Assembly (NCBI GenBank): GCA_001650955.1
Contig: LXYP01000005.1
Coordinates: forward strand, 100,014-164,013
From: Sphingomonadales bacterium EhC05
GTDB taxonomy: Bacteria > Pseudomonadota > Alphaproteobacteria > Sphingomonadales > Sphingomonadaceae
DNA: 64,000 bases
Reading direction: 5' to 3'
Shown here: piece by piece, positions 9,010 to 17,353 of the stretch
Numbering within the stretch: position 1 is the stretch's first letter
Layout: the number at the start of each line of letters is the position of its first letter
Notes under the pieces: generated by a model
What the model was told of the DNA's origin: nothing
Seen by the model: only the letters and a program-made list of their open reading frames with translations
Databases searched by the model: none
Program-made: the position numbers and the translations under genes

Positions 9010-9705
9010 TTAGCCAAGCCATGCGAAACTTTGCTTCAGATAATCGCTGCCATTCTCATGCTGGATTTCTCCATGCGCCATGATCACGCGATCCGGGTTC
9101 CAGGCGATCAAACGGTCCCGCGCGACCCGTGTTGTCCTGCGTTTCAGAAAGGACAGGCGCCACTCGAGCGGGGCATAGCCTTTCCCTTCGGTGATACCCC
9201 ATGGCTTGGCAATCCAGCGCTTCCAGCCTTTCCAATGCGCGCGGATGAAGGCGTCGCTGAAATTTTCAGACAGGTCGCACAGGATCGCGGTTTTCGAAGA
9301 TCGGTGAAAAAATACGATTTCATCTAGCACCGGCGAACCGTTGAACCAGATTTGATCCATCGCGCCCTCCCATTCGACGGGCGGTGCATTTTCCAGTGGC
9401 GCTTCAAACGCCAGGTCGGAACGCTTTTTGATCGTCGAGGCCGGGCCCCAGAGTCTCGCATCAGGCCACGCTTCAAGCCAGTCCTGAAGGTAGAGATGAT
9501 GGATTTTATTGGGGTTGACCAGATGTCTGGGTGTGCCAATCTCTGCAATGGCCGCTTTCAGTTCCGCGGTGAGGGCAATCGGCGACCAGCACCACAGAGC
9601 GCCGCTCGCGAGCCGGACCAGAACGCACCGGGTTGGATAGGGAAAACCGTGAAAATCGACAATGTCGCCTTCGGCAACCCAGATATCATCCGCCAGTTTT
9701 TCCAT
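9010..9705 (-). CDS. DUF4336 domain protein
   Basis: Soluble protein of 231 residues from the DUF4336 family, which resembles metallo-beta-lactamase-fold enzymes but lacks the full HxHxDH metal site. Recognisable parts are ADDIWVAEGDIVDFHGFPYPTR at the N-terminus, the HLVNPNKIHHLYLQDW segment and the closing RVIMAHGE. No signal peptide. Six bases separate it from the downstream end of the GNAT gene, so the two are probably co-transcribed. No experimentally based role is known to me. Confidence 0.8.
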   Translation of the reverse strand: MEKLADDIWVAEGDIVDFHGFPYPTRCVLVRLASGALWCWSPIALTAELKAAIAEIGTPRHLVNPNKIHHLYLQDWLEAWPDARLWGPASTIKKRSDLAFEAPLENAPPVEWEGAMDQIWFNGSPVLDEIVFFHRSSKTAILCDLSENFSDAFIRAHWKGWKRWIAKPWGITEGKGYAPLEWRLSFLKRRTTRVARDRLIAWNPDRVIMAHGEIQHENGSDYLKQSFAWLG

Positions 9706-9710
9706 GCGCC

Positions 9711-10133
9711 TCAGCTCGTTTCCATATCCAGTCTCTTTCCGAGCGTCACGACGGGTTGTAGCTCATAGCCGAGCGCTTTATAAAAGCCGATCGCTTGATC
9801 ATTGTCATCCCGCACCATCAACTGGATTTTCGGAGCGTCGCGTTCGCGCAGCCAAAGCTCAGCGGCCTCCATCATTTTTCGCCCGAGGCCCTGTTTCTGG
9901 GACGCCGGAGCAACCGCGAGATAATAGACCCAGCCGCGGTGGCCGTCGAAGCCGGTCAAGACGCTGGCGACGATCCTGTCCGCTGCGCGCGCCAGCAATA
10001 TCGCGGATGTATGATTAGCCAATGCCAGGCAATAATCTGCAACCGGGTCATTCCACGGACGAGTCAGATTGCACGATTCCCATAGCGCGATCACCTCGCT
10101 CCTGTCGCGTTCCATGGCGGTTGAAATGTCCAT
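9711..10133 (-). CDS. GNAT acetyltransferase, YpeA-like
   Basis: N-acetyltransferase of the GNAT superfamily (140 residues), near YpeA. Acetyl-CoA binding is indicated by VYYLAVAPASQKQGLGRKMM (motif A with QKQGLG) and the C-terminal DDNDQAIGFYKALGYE (motif B). The acceptor is unknown. It lies 12 bases downstream of a GFA gene and immediately upstream of the DUF4336 gene on the same strand, giving a likely three-gene unit. Confidence 0.88.
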   Translation of the reverse strand: MDISTAMERDRSEVIALWESCNLTRPWNDPVADYCLALANHTSAILLARAADRIVASVLTGFDGHRGWVYYLAVAPASQKQGLGRKMMEAAELWLRERDAPKIQLMVRDDNDQAIGFYKALGYELQPVVTLGKRLDMETS

Positions 10134-10145
10134 CTCGAATGCCGC

Positions 10146-10547
10146 CTATGCCGGTGCGTAAGTGCCCGCCAATTGGCGGATTTCATGGTCCGGGTCATAC
10201 CAGGGCGCGCCATCGGATCGCCAGATATGGGCGTCGGGCCGGTCACTAATCTCGCTATCCACACAGCCCATTCGGAGAAGAATCAGCTTCGCTTCGCGCC
10301 GCTCGGCGATCAGCTGCGAGCCGCAATTGGCGCAAAAATAGCGGTTCTTGCCGGGCGAGGATTCAAAGCTGTTGAGCTGATCCTCGCCGCTGGTCCATTT
10401 GAAAGCAGCAGGCGCGATCGGCATGACGCTGGCGAAGGCGGCGCTATGGGCTTTGCGACAGGTTTGACAATGGCAGTGGATGATCGGCCCATTGTCACAA
10501 TCCGCTTGATATGTAACCAATCCGCAAAGACAGCTTCCGTTGATCAT
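10146..10547 (-). CDS. GFA family zinc protein
   Basis: Protein of the glutathione-dependent formaldehyde-activating (GFA/CENP-V) fold, 133 residues, with cysteine zinc ligands in CLCG, CHCQTC and CANCG. Despite the family name most members have no demonstrated formaldehyde role. The ATG at 10547 is preferred because AAGGA lies six bases before it; an in-frame GTG five codons upstream has none. It is followed by the GNAT gene after 12 bases and lies 28 bases past the end of the alcohol dehydrogenase-like gene. Confidence 0.88.
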   Translation of the reverse strand: MINGSCLCGLVTYQADCDNGPIIHCHCQTCRKAHSAAFASVMPIAPAAFKWTSGEDQLNSFESSPGKNRYFCANCGSQLIAERREAKLILLRMGCVDSEISDRPDAHIWRSDGAPWYDPDHEIRQLAGTYAPA

Positions 10548-10575
10548 ATGGCATCCTTTCACGCGTCAGATTTCG

Positions 10576-11583
10576 TCAAATATCGACGATAATTTTCCCG
10601 AAATGTGTACCCGATTCCTGATGCCGGAAAGCATCTGCAAGTTCAGCGAGCGGGAAATGCTGGTCGAGTACCGGCTTGAGGCCATTGGCTTCAATCGCGG
10701 CAATCATGTCGATTTGCTGCGCCCGGCTACCCACGGTCAGGCCCTGCACCCGCAGGTTCTTCGCCATCAGCAGCGCGGTCTGCACTGGTCCGGCAAATCC
10801 GGTCAGCACGCCAATCAAGGCGACATGGCCACCGACACGGGTGGCCATCATCGATTGATCGAGCGTACCCGGGCCGCCAATTTCGACAACGCAATCCACG
10901 CCCTTGCCACCGGTCAGTTCGAGCACTTTCGGCCCCCAGGCCTCGACTTCCTTATAGTTGATCAGATGATCGGCGCCGAGCGCCTTGAGTCGCTCAAGCT
11001 TTTCATTGGACGAGGAGGTCGCAAGCACCGTGGCGCCGGCCGCCTTGGCAAATTGCAGCGCGAAGATCGAAACCCCGCCGGTGCCCTGCACCAGCACAAT
11101 ATCGCCGGGCTTCACCGTGCCGTCGACAAAAAGCGCCCGCCATGCGGTCAGCCCTGCGCAAGTCAAAGTCGCGGCTTCGGCTGCGCTATAGCCATTGGGC
11201 GCCTTGGTCCATGACGTAGCCTCACCAACCGCTTGCTCGACGGCATAGCCGTCAATCCCGTCGCCGGGCACGCGCACAAAACCGCCTGCGGGCGGCGGGC
11301 CGTCGATCCAGTCGGGGAAGAAGGTCGAGACCACCATATCGCCGACCGCAAATTCACTGACGCCTTCCCCAATAGCCGTGACCTCGCCCGCGCCATCGGA
11401 CATTGGAATCCGGTTCTCGGCGGTCGGGATCATCCCTTTGACCACCGCATAATCATGATAGTTGAGCGACGACGCCCGCAGCCGCACCGCGATTTCACCG
11501 GGTCCGGGCGCGGCCGGATCGGGCAGCTCGACCAGTTTGAGATTGTCGAGCGATGCCGGCGCGTGGAGTTGGATGGCTTTCAT
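10576..11583 (-). CDS. MDR-family NAD(P)H oxidoreductase (zinc-type alcohol dehydrogenase-like)
   Basis: Medium-chain dehydrogenase/reductase of 335 residues. It has the GroES-like N-terminal domain (VRLRASSLNYHDY), the motif ADHLINYKE in the nucleotide-binding domain, and GTGGVSIFALQFAKAAGA as the Rossmann turn. The catalytic zinc ligands of true alcohol dehydrogenases (Cys in place of the SSLNYHDY region) are missing, so a zinc-independent quinone or enal reductase role is likelier. The ATG at 11583 follows GAGAGG by nine bases; the 17 codons before it are non-conserved in appearance. Confidence 0.86.
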   Translation of the reverse strand: MKAIQLHAPASLDNLKLVELPDPAAPGPGEIAVRLRASSLNYHDYAVVKGMIPTAENRIPMSDGAGEVTAIGEGVSEFAVGDMVVSTFFPDWIDGPPPAGGFVRVPGDGIDGYAVEQAVGEATSWTKAPNGYSAAEAATLTCAGLTAWRALFVDGTVKPGDIVLVQGTGGVSIFALQFAKAAGATVLATSSSNEKLERLKALGADHLINYKEVEAWGPKVLELTGGKGVDCVVEIGGPGTLDQSMMATRVGGHVALIGVLTGFAGPVQTALLMAKNLRVQGLTVGSRAQQIDMIAAIEANGLKPVLDQHFPLAELADAFRHQESGTHFGKIIVDI

Positions 11584-12227
11584 GGATGTGACCTCTCTTG
11601 TGATTTGGTTTTTTGCACGATAGCAGCGCATCATCCGCGGTCCAGTATCGAAAATGCACTATGTCCCGCACGCAGGCGCGAAGCATGGCGTGCGCATCCT
11701 TCGACAGGCTCAGGACGAAGGGAAAGTGGACAGCGCATTTATTAATGCTGCCAACGGGATTGCTTGCTGAAAACCTCACGCCAACGGCTCGTTTTATTTT
11801 CTGTGACCTTTGCCCCGAAGTCTGAGATTTCCAGGCGTTTTCGGCAACCCACATGGCTCCGAGTGTGACCTTCCAGCTGTCCCCCGAAACCCCGGTCCGC
11901 TAGAATTATGGGGATGGCCCCCCGCGTCTTCACGGTCGCCAAAATTGTCAAAGAGCCTGTCCCCCACCTGTCACCGAACCGAGGTAGCCATAAGCGATAA
12001 GACTGGGTGTAGGAAAGTATTTTGGCGGCGGTCGATTTGGGGATATTGCCGCCTTCTTCCTCAAGGGAGAAGTCTTGCCGCCGAAGCGTTGGCGCATGTC
12101 TCGCAGTCAGTGATTGGGTCACGATGGATGCTGAGCCGAAGGCCAGCGCAGCTAAACGAGTTCAGCGTGAGGATATTCTAATTGCTGCGCCACTTTACTA
12201 TGCGTAAGTTTCAGTTCGAATAAGAAG
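11584..12227. other. Gene-poor stretch with repeat fragments
   Basis: No convincing gene. It holds one copy of the CCTTCGACAGGCTCAGGAC palindrome (11697-11715) and a segment (about 11745-12000) where CTGTCCCCC occurs twice in the same orientation (11877-11885 and 11957-11965) followed by CCTGTCACC. A 126-codon reverse frame (11742-12122) runs through it but has no ribosome-binding site and an odd composition. The segment looks like a decayed or non-coding repetitive element, but I cannot name it. Confidence 0.4.
11695..11722. repeat. Palindromic repeat copy 1
   Basis: Short interspersed repeat with core CCTTCGACAGGCTCAGGAC, forward orientation, followed by GAAGGG. Eight copies of this family lie in the window, all between genes. 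Confidence 0.8.
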
Positions 12228-12596
12228 GTGAAGGATGTGATTATTCTAGCCTATGTCATCGCTATTGGCACGGCAGCAGCGATCACCGCCATGGCGATCC
12301 GGGCCGATATGAGGTTGAAGTCAATTGACCGACTCCCGATCCATTGGAATGCAAAGCTCGAGCCAGACAATTACGGATCGCGACGCCTCGCATTATTCTG
12401 CATGCCCGCGCTCTTCGCGCCAATTCTACTCGGGACAGCGCTGGCGTTGCACCTCATCCCTCCCGGCCCGATCAACAAGACCAGCTCGCCGGAAGAGGGT
12501 CTTGTTGTGATGCTTTTCATGGCGGTGTCTTTTTTGGCGGTGAAGTATTTTTATTTGAGAGCGATTTTTAGGTGGGTGGAGAAGAATCAGGCATAG
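12228..12596 (+). CDS. Small three-helix membrane protein, unknown
   Basis: I do not recognise this 122-residue protein. It has three hydrophobic segments: an N-terminal helix (VIILAYVIAIGTAAAIT), a second near residues 50-75 (LALFCMPALFAPILLG) and a third near 90-112 (VVMLFMAVSFLAVKYF), with basic residues between the first two. That would be an inner-membrane protein. The GTG at 12228 or a GTG three codons later may be the start; neither has a strong ribosome-binding site. It sits alone between repeat-rich stretches, so the call rests on length and clean membrane topology. Confidence 0.5.
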   Translation: MKDVIILAYVIAIGTAAAITAMAIRADMRLKSIDRLPIHWNAKLEPDNYGSRRLALFCMPALFAPILLGTALALHLIPPGPINKTSSPEEGLVVMLFMAVSFLAVKYFYLRAIFRWVEKNQA

Positions 12597-12644
12597 GTGA
12601 GTCGAATGGATCGAATGACCCCTTTGAGTGTTTGCCACCCTCGC

Positions 12645-12671
12645 CGTTCGTCCTGAGCCTGTCGAAGGACC
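12645..12671. repeat. Palindromic repeat copy 2 (reverse orientation)
   Basis: CGTTCGTCCTGAGCCTGTCG then AAGGACC: the reverse complement of copy 1. It forms an inverted pair with copy 3, about 75 bases apart. Confidence 0.8.
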
Positions 12672-12696
12672 GGAGAGACTGAACACCGGTCTTCGT

Positions 12697-12718
12697 CACC
12701 CTGAACTTGATTCAGGGG
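12697..12718. repeat. Second palindrome type
   Basis: CCCTGAA and TTCAGGG arms (12699-12705 and 12711-12717) around CTTGA, between repeat copies 2 and 3. Similar CACCCTGAACTTG-type repeats are common in sphingomonad intergenic DNA (from memory, not checked). Confidence 0.6.
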
Positions 12719-12747
12719 CCGATGATCGGGTCACAAGGGCGCGCACT

Positions 12748-12774
12748 CATCCTTCGACAGGCTCAGGACTAACG
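12748..12774. repeat. Palindromic repeat copy 3
   Basis: Forward copy, CATCCTTCGACAGGCTCAGG then ACTAACGA, facing copy 2. Confidence 0.8.
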
Positions 12775-12843
12775 AAACAATTGTGGGTTTGGATAGCGCG
12801 GTTCTTGCTGAGCTTTTTCCCATTCCCGTCAAGCCTAAACTCT

Positions 12844-12873
12844 CCGTTCGTGCTGAGCCTGTCGAAGCACGAA
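12844..12873. repeat. Palindromic repeat copy 4 (reverse orientation)
   Basis: Variant with matched outer bases: GTGCTGAGCCTGTCGAAGCA then C, so GTGCT pairs with AGCAC. It lies just past the 3' end of the GIY-YIG pseudogene. Its compensatory change relative to other copies keeps the hairpin intact. Confidence 0.8.
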
Positions 12874-12883
12874 TTCACACAAT

Positions 12884-13171
12884 CTAACGGCGAGAACCCG
12901 AATGAGCCAGCTCGGATATCAAATCCCAATCACCCACAATCAATGCCTGCTTTTTCGCGCGGGACCAACCCTTTACCTGGCGCTCTGCGGCGATGGCTTC
13001 TTCGCGAGATCCGAATGTTTCGGCCCAGACCAAGTCAATCGGGCGACGACTCTGAGTATATCCAATGATGCTTCCGGATTGATGGGCTGCAATGCGTGCT
13101 TCAAGATTGTCGCTATGCCCGACTTAATAATGCCCATCCGCACAGCGCAGCATATAAGTCCAGAAAGTCAT
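12884..13171 (-). pseudogene. GIY-YIG endonuclease gene with a nonsense codon
   Basis: The reverse strand reads as a complete 95-codon GIY-YIG nuclease of the small UPF0213/YhbQ-like type except for one stop. It starts MTFWTYMLRCADGHY, then TAA at 13126-13124 (codon 16), then continues VGHSDNLEARIAAHQSG, RRPIDLVWAETF, SREEAIAAERQVKGWSRAKK and LIVGDWDLISELAH before its natural TAG. The stop replaces the second tyrosine-type position of the motif (TAC or TAT to TAA, one base). No frameshift is visible. Repeat copies 4 and 5 flank it directly. Either a recent inactivation or a sequencing error. Confidence 0.85.
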
Positions 13172-13191
13172 TGGCGCACGATAGCGCGCCC

Positions 13192-13219
13192 TCATCCTTC
13201 GACAAGCTCAGGACGAACG
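13192..13219. repeat. Palindromic repeat copy 5
   Basis: Forward copy, CATCCTTCGACAAGCTCAGG then ACGAACG, 20 bases upstream of the GIY-YIG start codon; it forms an inverted pair with copy 6. Confidence 0.8.
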
Positions 13220-13315
13220 ATAGAGGGGGATTGGCCGGAACAGGTAAGTGGAATTGGTGCTTAGTCCGTCACGGGACGGTCGATGATTGGACGAGAATAT
13301 AGAGGCGAAGAAACT

Positions 13316-13342
13316 CGTTCGTCTTGAACCTGTCGAAGGACC
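13316..13342. repeat. Palindromic repeat copy 6 (reverse orientation)
   Basis: CGTTCGTCTTGAACCTGTCG then AAGGACC, inverted relative to copy 5 about 95 bases away. The remaining bases to 13613 hold nothing I can identify. Confidence 0.75.
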
Positions 13343-13613
13343 GCGTCGTTCTCCAAATCAAATTCGTTACCGGGAACCTGATCGACGATCCCATGTCAGG
13401 TTCCATTGGCCTAAGACTATGTCACATCGGATGCTGAAATTCAAAAATCCGAATATGCGTTCCACCGATGCGCGGTTCGCGACCTAGCCGGGCACCGGGG
13501 CATGAAGGACCCGAACACCAGATCTCCACCATGCGCCTCCTCATGTCGCCGACGCTCCTAATCATTCGGTATCTTACAATACCGAGCGCCGCGGGCATTT
13601 GCGGTTAACCGCC

Positions 13614-15173
13614 TCACTCCCATTCAATAGTCCCCGGCGGCTTGCTGGTATAGTCATAGACCACCCGGTTGATCCCCTTCACCTCGTTGACGATCCGCGT
13701 CGATACGCGGGTCAGGAAGCTGGCGTCGAACGGGTAGACGTCGGCGGTCATGCCGTCGGTACTGGTCACGGCGCGCAGGCCGCAGACATTGTCATAGGTA
13801 CGACTGTCGCCCATCACGCCGACGGTCTTGACCGGGAGGAGCACAGCAAAAGCCTGCCAAATCGCGTCATAGAGACCGGCGTTGCGGATTTCTTCGAGAT
13901 AGATGGCGTCCGCCTTGCGCAAGATGTCGCAGCGTTCCTTGGTCACTTCGCCGGGGATGCGGATGGCAAGGCCGGGACCGGGGAACGGGTGACGACCGAC
14001 AAAAATCTCGGGCAATCCGAGTTCGCGGCCGAGAGCGCGGACTTCGTCCTTGAACAATTCCCGCAACGGCTCGACCAATTGCATATTCATCCGTTCGGGC
14101 AATCCCCCGACATTATGGTGCGACTTGATCGTCACGCTGGGTCCGCCGGTGAACGAGACGCTCTCGATCACATCGGGATAGAGCGTTCCTTGCGCGAGGA
14201 AATCGGCGCCGCCGACTTTCTTGGCTTCCTGATCAAATACATCAATGAAGGTCGCACCAATGAATTTGCGTTTCTTTTCCGGATCGGTGACGCCCGCCAG
14301 GCCAGAGAGGAACATCTCTTCGACATCGCGGTGGACCAGCGGCATTTTATAATGTTCGCGGAACAGGCTTACCACCTGATCGGCTTCGCCCATGCGCATC
14401 AGGCCATGGTCGACAAAGACGCAGGTCAGCTGCTTGCCAATCGCCTCGTGGATCAACACCGCGGCGACCGCGCTATCGACGCCGCCGGACAGACCACAGA
14501 TCACTTTGCGATCGCCCACCTGCTCGCGAATCTCCGCGATCTTGGCCGCCTTGAATTCCGCCATCGTCCAGTCGCCGGCACAGCCGCAGACATGGCGCAC
14601 GAAATTGGCAATCATCTTGCCGCCATCAGGCGTGTGAATCACTTCGGGGTGGAATTGCGTGCCATAATAGCGCCGCTCATCATCGGCAATTAGCGCAAAG
14701 GGCGCGCCTTCGGTGGTTGCGACAATCCGGAAGCCTTCTGCAAATTCGGTGACCTTGTCGCCATGGCTCATCCACACCTGATGCTTCTCCCCGACCTTCC
14801 AGAGGCCGTCGAACAATACGCATTCCTCCGATATCTCGATGAAGGCGCGACCAAATTCGCCATGGTCGCCGGATTCAACCTCGCCGCCGAGTTGGTGAGT
14901 CATGACCTGCTGGCCATAGCAGATACCGAGAATCGGCAGGCCGCTCTCGAAAATAACATCTGGCGCTCTCGGGCTTCCCTCTTCCGGGACGCCCGCAGGC
15001 GAACCGGACAGAATGATGCCTTTGGGTTTGAGGCGATGAAACGCCTCCTCGGCAGAATTGAAAGGAGCGATCTCGCTATACACACCAGCTTCGCGCACGC
15101 GGCGAGCGATAAGCTGGGTCACCTGAGAGCCGAAATCGACGATCAGGATGGTTTCTTCATGAGCTATGGACAT
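13614..15173 (-). CDS. guaA: GMP synthase (glutamine-hydrolysing)
   Basis: Converts XMP to GMP using glutamine-derived ammonia. The class I glutamine amidotransferase domain (residues 1 to about 195) has [12 protein letters not shown], the nucleophile Cys85 in GICYGQQ and the His/Glu pair in FHPEV. The ATP pyrophosphatase domain has the PP-loop [12 protein letters not shown], and the C-terminal dimerisation domain ends PGTIEWE, the usual GuaA end. Length is 519 residues from the ATG at 15173; a GTG six codons upstream is an alternative without a better ribosome-binding site. Single gene between repeats and a TPR lipoprotein. Confidence 0.97.
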   Translation of the reverse strand: MSIAHEETILIVDFGSQVTQLIARRVREAGVYSEIAPFNSAEEAFHRLKPKGIILSGSPAGVPEEGSPRAPDVIFESGLPILGICYGQQVMTHQLGGEVESGDHGEFGRAFIEISEECVLFDGLWKVGEKHQVWMSHGDKVTEFAEGFRIVATTEGAPFALIADDERRYYGTQFHPEVIHTPDGGKMIANFVRHVCGCAGDWTMAEFKAAKIAEIREQVGDRKVICGLSGGVDSAVAAVLIHEAIGKQLTCVFVDHGLMRMGEADQVVSLFREHYKMPLVHRDVEEMFLSGLAGVTDPEKKRKFIGATFIDVFDQEAKKVGGADFLAQGTLYPDVIESVSFTGGPSVTIKSHHNVGGLPERMNMQLVEPLRELFKDEVRALGRELGLPEIFVGRHPFPGPGLAIRIPGEVTKERCDILRKADAIYLEEIRNAGLYDAIWQAFAVLLPVKTVGVMGDSRTYDNVCGLRAVTSTDGMTADVYPFDASFLTRVSTRIVNEVKGINRVVYDYTSKPPGTIEWE

Positions 15174-15259
15174 AGGCAGCTGCTTAGTCACGCGCGCGGG
15201 GAGAGTCTATTCCTTTTGACGTCTGGCGTCGATGCTAGCGTACAGGCTTCAATCGGGGG

Positions 15260-16912
15260 TTAAATCCATGCCAGAAGGTTGGACAATTGGATTTTCTCCT
15301 GGTCATTCGCAACTTGTGCCAGTCTTCCGGCCAGTTGCCGCGCCTCTTCCTTGCGTCCGTTGACGGCCAGTGCATTGGCCAGATGCCAGTGAATCTCGCC
15401 ATTATCGGGCATCGCCGCAGCCGCTTGTTCGATCAATGCCTGCGCCTTGATAGTGTCGGTGCGGGTCTGCAGCAAAATCCAGCCGAGCGTATCCTGGACC
15501 AGCGGATTGTCCGGTTCCAACTGATGCGCCTGGCGGGCCAGTTTGATCGCCTCGTCAGCCTTGCTCAGGTTCAACTGAACCGTTGCTGCATTGTTGAGAA
15601 ACATCACTTTCTGTTTGCTATCCTGGCTCAGCAGCTGAGCATAGATTTTTTCTGCCTCCGGCCATTCCTGGGCAATAATCGCTTGTTCAGCTTCAAAAAG
15701 CATATTCTTCTTGGAGTCCTGCTTCAGTTCAGCGGCTCTTCTAGACAAGTTTGTCGCAGCCGGATCGCCCGCCTTTCCAGCCAGTTCCGCGCCGAGTTCC
15801 AGCGCATCAACCGGTGCAGTCACCGATCGCACCAAGGGCAGGATTGTCTGGAAAGCCTCTGCATGATTGCCGGCGGACGCATAAGCACGAGAAAGTGCCA
15901 TGATAGATTTTGCATCAGCCGAATTTTTCGCATGATAGCGCTTCAGCTTGTTGATCGCCTGTTCGTGATTGCCACGTTGCATTTCCAATATGCCGCTCAG
16001 ACGGAGCGCGAGCGGAACCACATCGAAATTCGCCTTTGAGGCCTGAAGCCGCGCAAAGGCCTCGGTGCTCTTGCCATCTTCATAGTCCATCTGAGCCAGG
16101 AAAAATGTCGCCCAGGGGTGATTAGGAGATTCGGCCAAAACGGTCTTCAGACATTGTCGCGCTTCATTCCGTTTCCCGATATCCTTCATCACCGCGCCTC
16201 GCAAAAATTCGGCGGAGGTAAGATCGGGGCGAATTGTCCGAACCTTGGAGAAATAGGATATCGCTTCCTCACCTTTTGATTTGGCCAGAAATATCCGGCC
16301 AGAAAGCAACAGGGCTTCGACACTATCAGCATCGAGATCCAGAGCGATTTTCGCGCTTTTCAATGCGGCATCGATATTGCCGAGCTGAAGATCACGATTG
16401 CCCTTGATCCATTGCAGCTCTGCGCTGTCAGGAACAGCGCGGAGACCTTCCTCCAGAACGACGCCCGCCTCATCAGATTTTTCCAGACCAATCAGAGCAA
16501 GCGTTTTGACGGCATATAATTCGCCCGCATGTTTACCGGCGGGAGCGGCCGCGAGTTCCAGAGCCTTTTCCGGTTCGCCAAGAAAAAGATGGGCCCGTGC
16601 CTTTAAAGGAACGATGCGATCTTCATATTCCGCATTTCCGGCAAGCTTTTGCAGCGCAGCCTGCGCGGCCACACCATCGCCCAACTCGATCAGCGTTTTG
16701 GCAAATAGATAATTGGCTTGCGGATCAGTGCCATTTTCCCGCAACGCCGTCTTCAAATGGATACGCGCTGATCGGTAATCCTGCTGCTCAATAGCTTCCA
16801 CAGCATCCTGCAGAGGATCGCCCGAGCCAGCCGAACAGGAGGCAAGCACGCCGCTGGCGATTATTAGAAACAGGCCCTTCCGAGCGACACGAACTTTGGA
16901 TCTTTTGGACAT
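15260..16912 (-). CDS. TPR-repeat lipoprotein, PrsT-like (PEP-CTERM-associated type)
   Basis: Lipoprotein of 550 residues: basic start, hydrophobic core, lipobox LASC with Cys26, then tetratricopeptide repeats along the whole length (for example EQQDYRSARIHLKTALREN, PDSAELQWIKGNRDLQLGN and PDNGEIHWHLANALAVNGR). Repeat arrangement and the opening 'DAVEAIEQQDYRSARI' match the PrsT group that accompanies exosortase/PEP-CTERM systems, though PrsT is often longer. GAGAGAG precedes the ATG. It is divergent from the two PEP-CTERM-like genes. No exosortase or polysaccharide genes are inside the window, so the link is by neighbourhood and family resemblance. Confidence 0.7.
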   Translation of the reverse strand: MSKRSKVRVARKGLFLIIASGVLASCSAGSGDPLQDAVEAIEQQDYRSARIHLKTALRENGTDPQANYLFAKTLIELGDGVAAQAALQKLAGNAEYEDRIVPLKARAHLFLGEPEKALELAAAPAGKHAGELYAVKTLALIGLEKSDEAGVVLEEGLRAVPDSAELQWIKGNRDLQLGNIDAALKSAKIALDLDADSVEALLLSGRIFLAKSKGEEAISYFSKVRTIRPDLTSAEFLRGAVMKDIGKRNEARQCLKTVLAESPNHPWATFFLAQMDYEDGKSTEAFARLQASKANFDVVPLALRLSGILEMQRGNHEQAINKLKRYHAKNSADAKSIMALSRAYASAGNHAEAFQTILPLVRSVTAPVDALELGAELAGKAGDPAATNLSRRAAELKQDSKKNMLFEAEQAIIAQEWPEAEKIYAQLLSQDSKQKVMFLNNAATVQLNLSKADEAIKLARQAHQLEPDNPLVQDTLGWILLQTRTDTIKAQALIEQAAAAMPDNGEIHWHLANALAVNGRKEEARQLAGRLAQVANDQEKIQLSNLLAWI

Positions 16913-17353
16913 AAGCTCTCTCTATCCAAAAAAACTTTAGGCTTTGCTAACGCCAGGCCCATTCCCTTGCGCCTGATATTCGCTTCATCGACAACCCGTT
17001 TGCGGAGGGTAACTATGTCAGTTGATGCTGTTTGTTGATATTGTCGGCGATCCGCCTCCTTCGACAGCAAAAGTTGGCATTCTGTTTCCAGCACGATAGG
17101 TCTGGCTCTGGTGCAGCTGAGGCTTGATAACTCCGCTTCCCGCCGTCGTCACTGAAGCGATAGACCGCTGACCAAATCGTCGGAATATTTAAGATTTACA
17201 CTATGTTACTAGCTATGGTTAACGAATATCTTATTGTTATTAGTAAGTTTTTCTAAACTGGCACAGCGATTGCTAATCCGGTTCCAATGCATCGTTTTGC
17301 ATATTCTGGTTTCGCGACTTTATCGGGAAACCGACTAGACGGAGGAACGAAAT
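16913..17353. other. Divergent intergenic region with sigma-54 promoter
   Basis: 441 bases between the TPR lipoprotein and the first PEP-CTERM-like gene. No gene found. The right half is AT-rich and carries a sigma-54 promoter (17259-17274) and a GGTTAAC at 17217-17223; the left half shows nothing definite. Confidence 0.5.
17259..17274 (+). promoter_or_regulatory. Sigma-54 promoter of the first PEP-CTERM-like gene
   Basis: TGGCAC, five bases, TTGCT. The invariant GG (17260-17261) and GC (17272-17273) are ten bases apart, exactly the -24/-12 spacing of RpoN promoters. Transcription would begin near 17285, about 70 bases before the ATG. A GTTAAC palindrome ends 37 bases upstream of the -24 GG. 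Confidence 0.8.

Larger units (their letters stand above)
12597..12883. other. Repeat island left of the GIY-YIG pseudogene
   Basis: Non-coding stretch containing three copies of the CTTCGACAGG palindrome family in alternating orientation (12645, 12748, 12844) and a second palindrome type at 12697. Forward frames through it are low-complexity readings of the repeats themselves. Confidence 0.6.

Noticed and set aside
11742..12122. 126-codon reverse frame in the repeat-like segment
   Set aside because: Odd composition, no start signal, runs across repeated CTGTCCCCC units.
12902..13264. Forward frame of 120 codons
   Set aside because: It is the complement of the GIY-YIG pseudogene plus repeat 5; the reverse strand explains the sequence.
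13599..14693. 364-codon forward frame
   Set aside because: Antisense to guaA; no ribosome-binding site and no domain.
17030..17060. TTCGACAGCAAAAG as a further palindrome copy
   Set aside because: Shares CTCCTTCGACAG with the repeat family but lacks the second arm.
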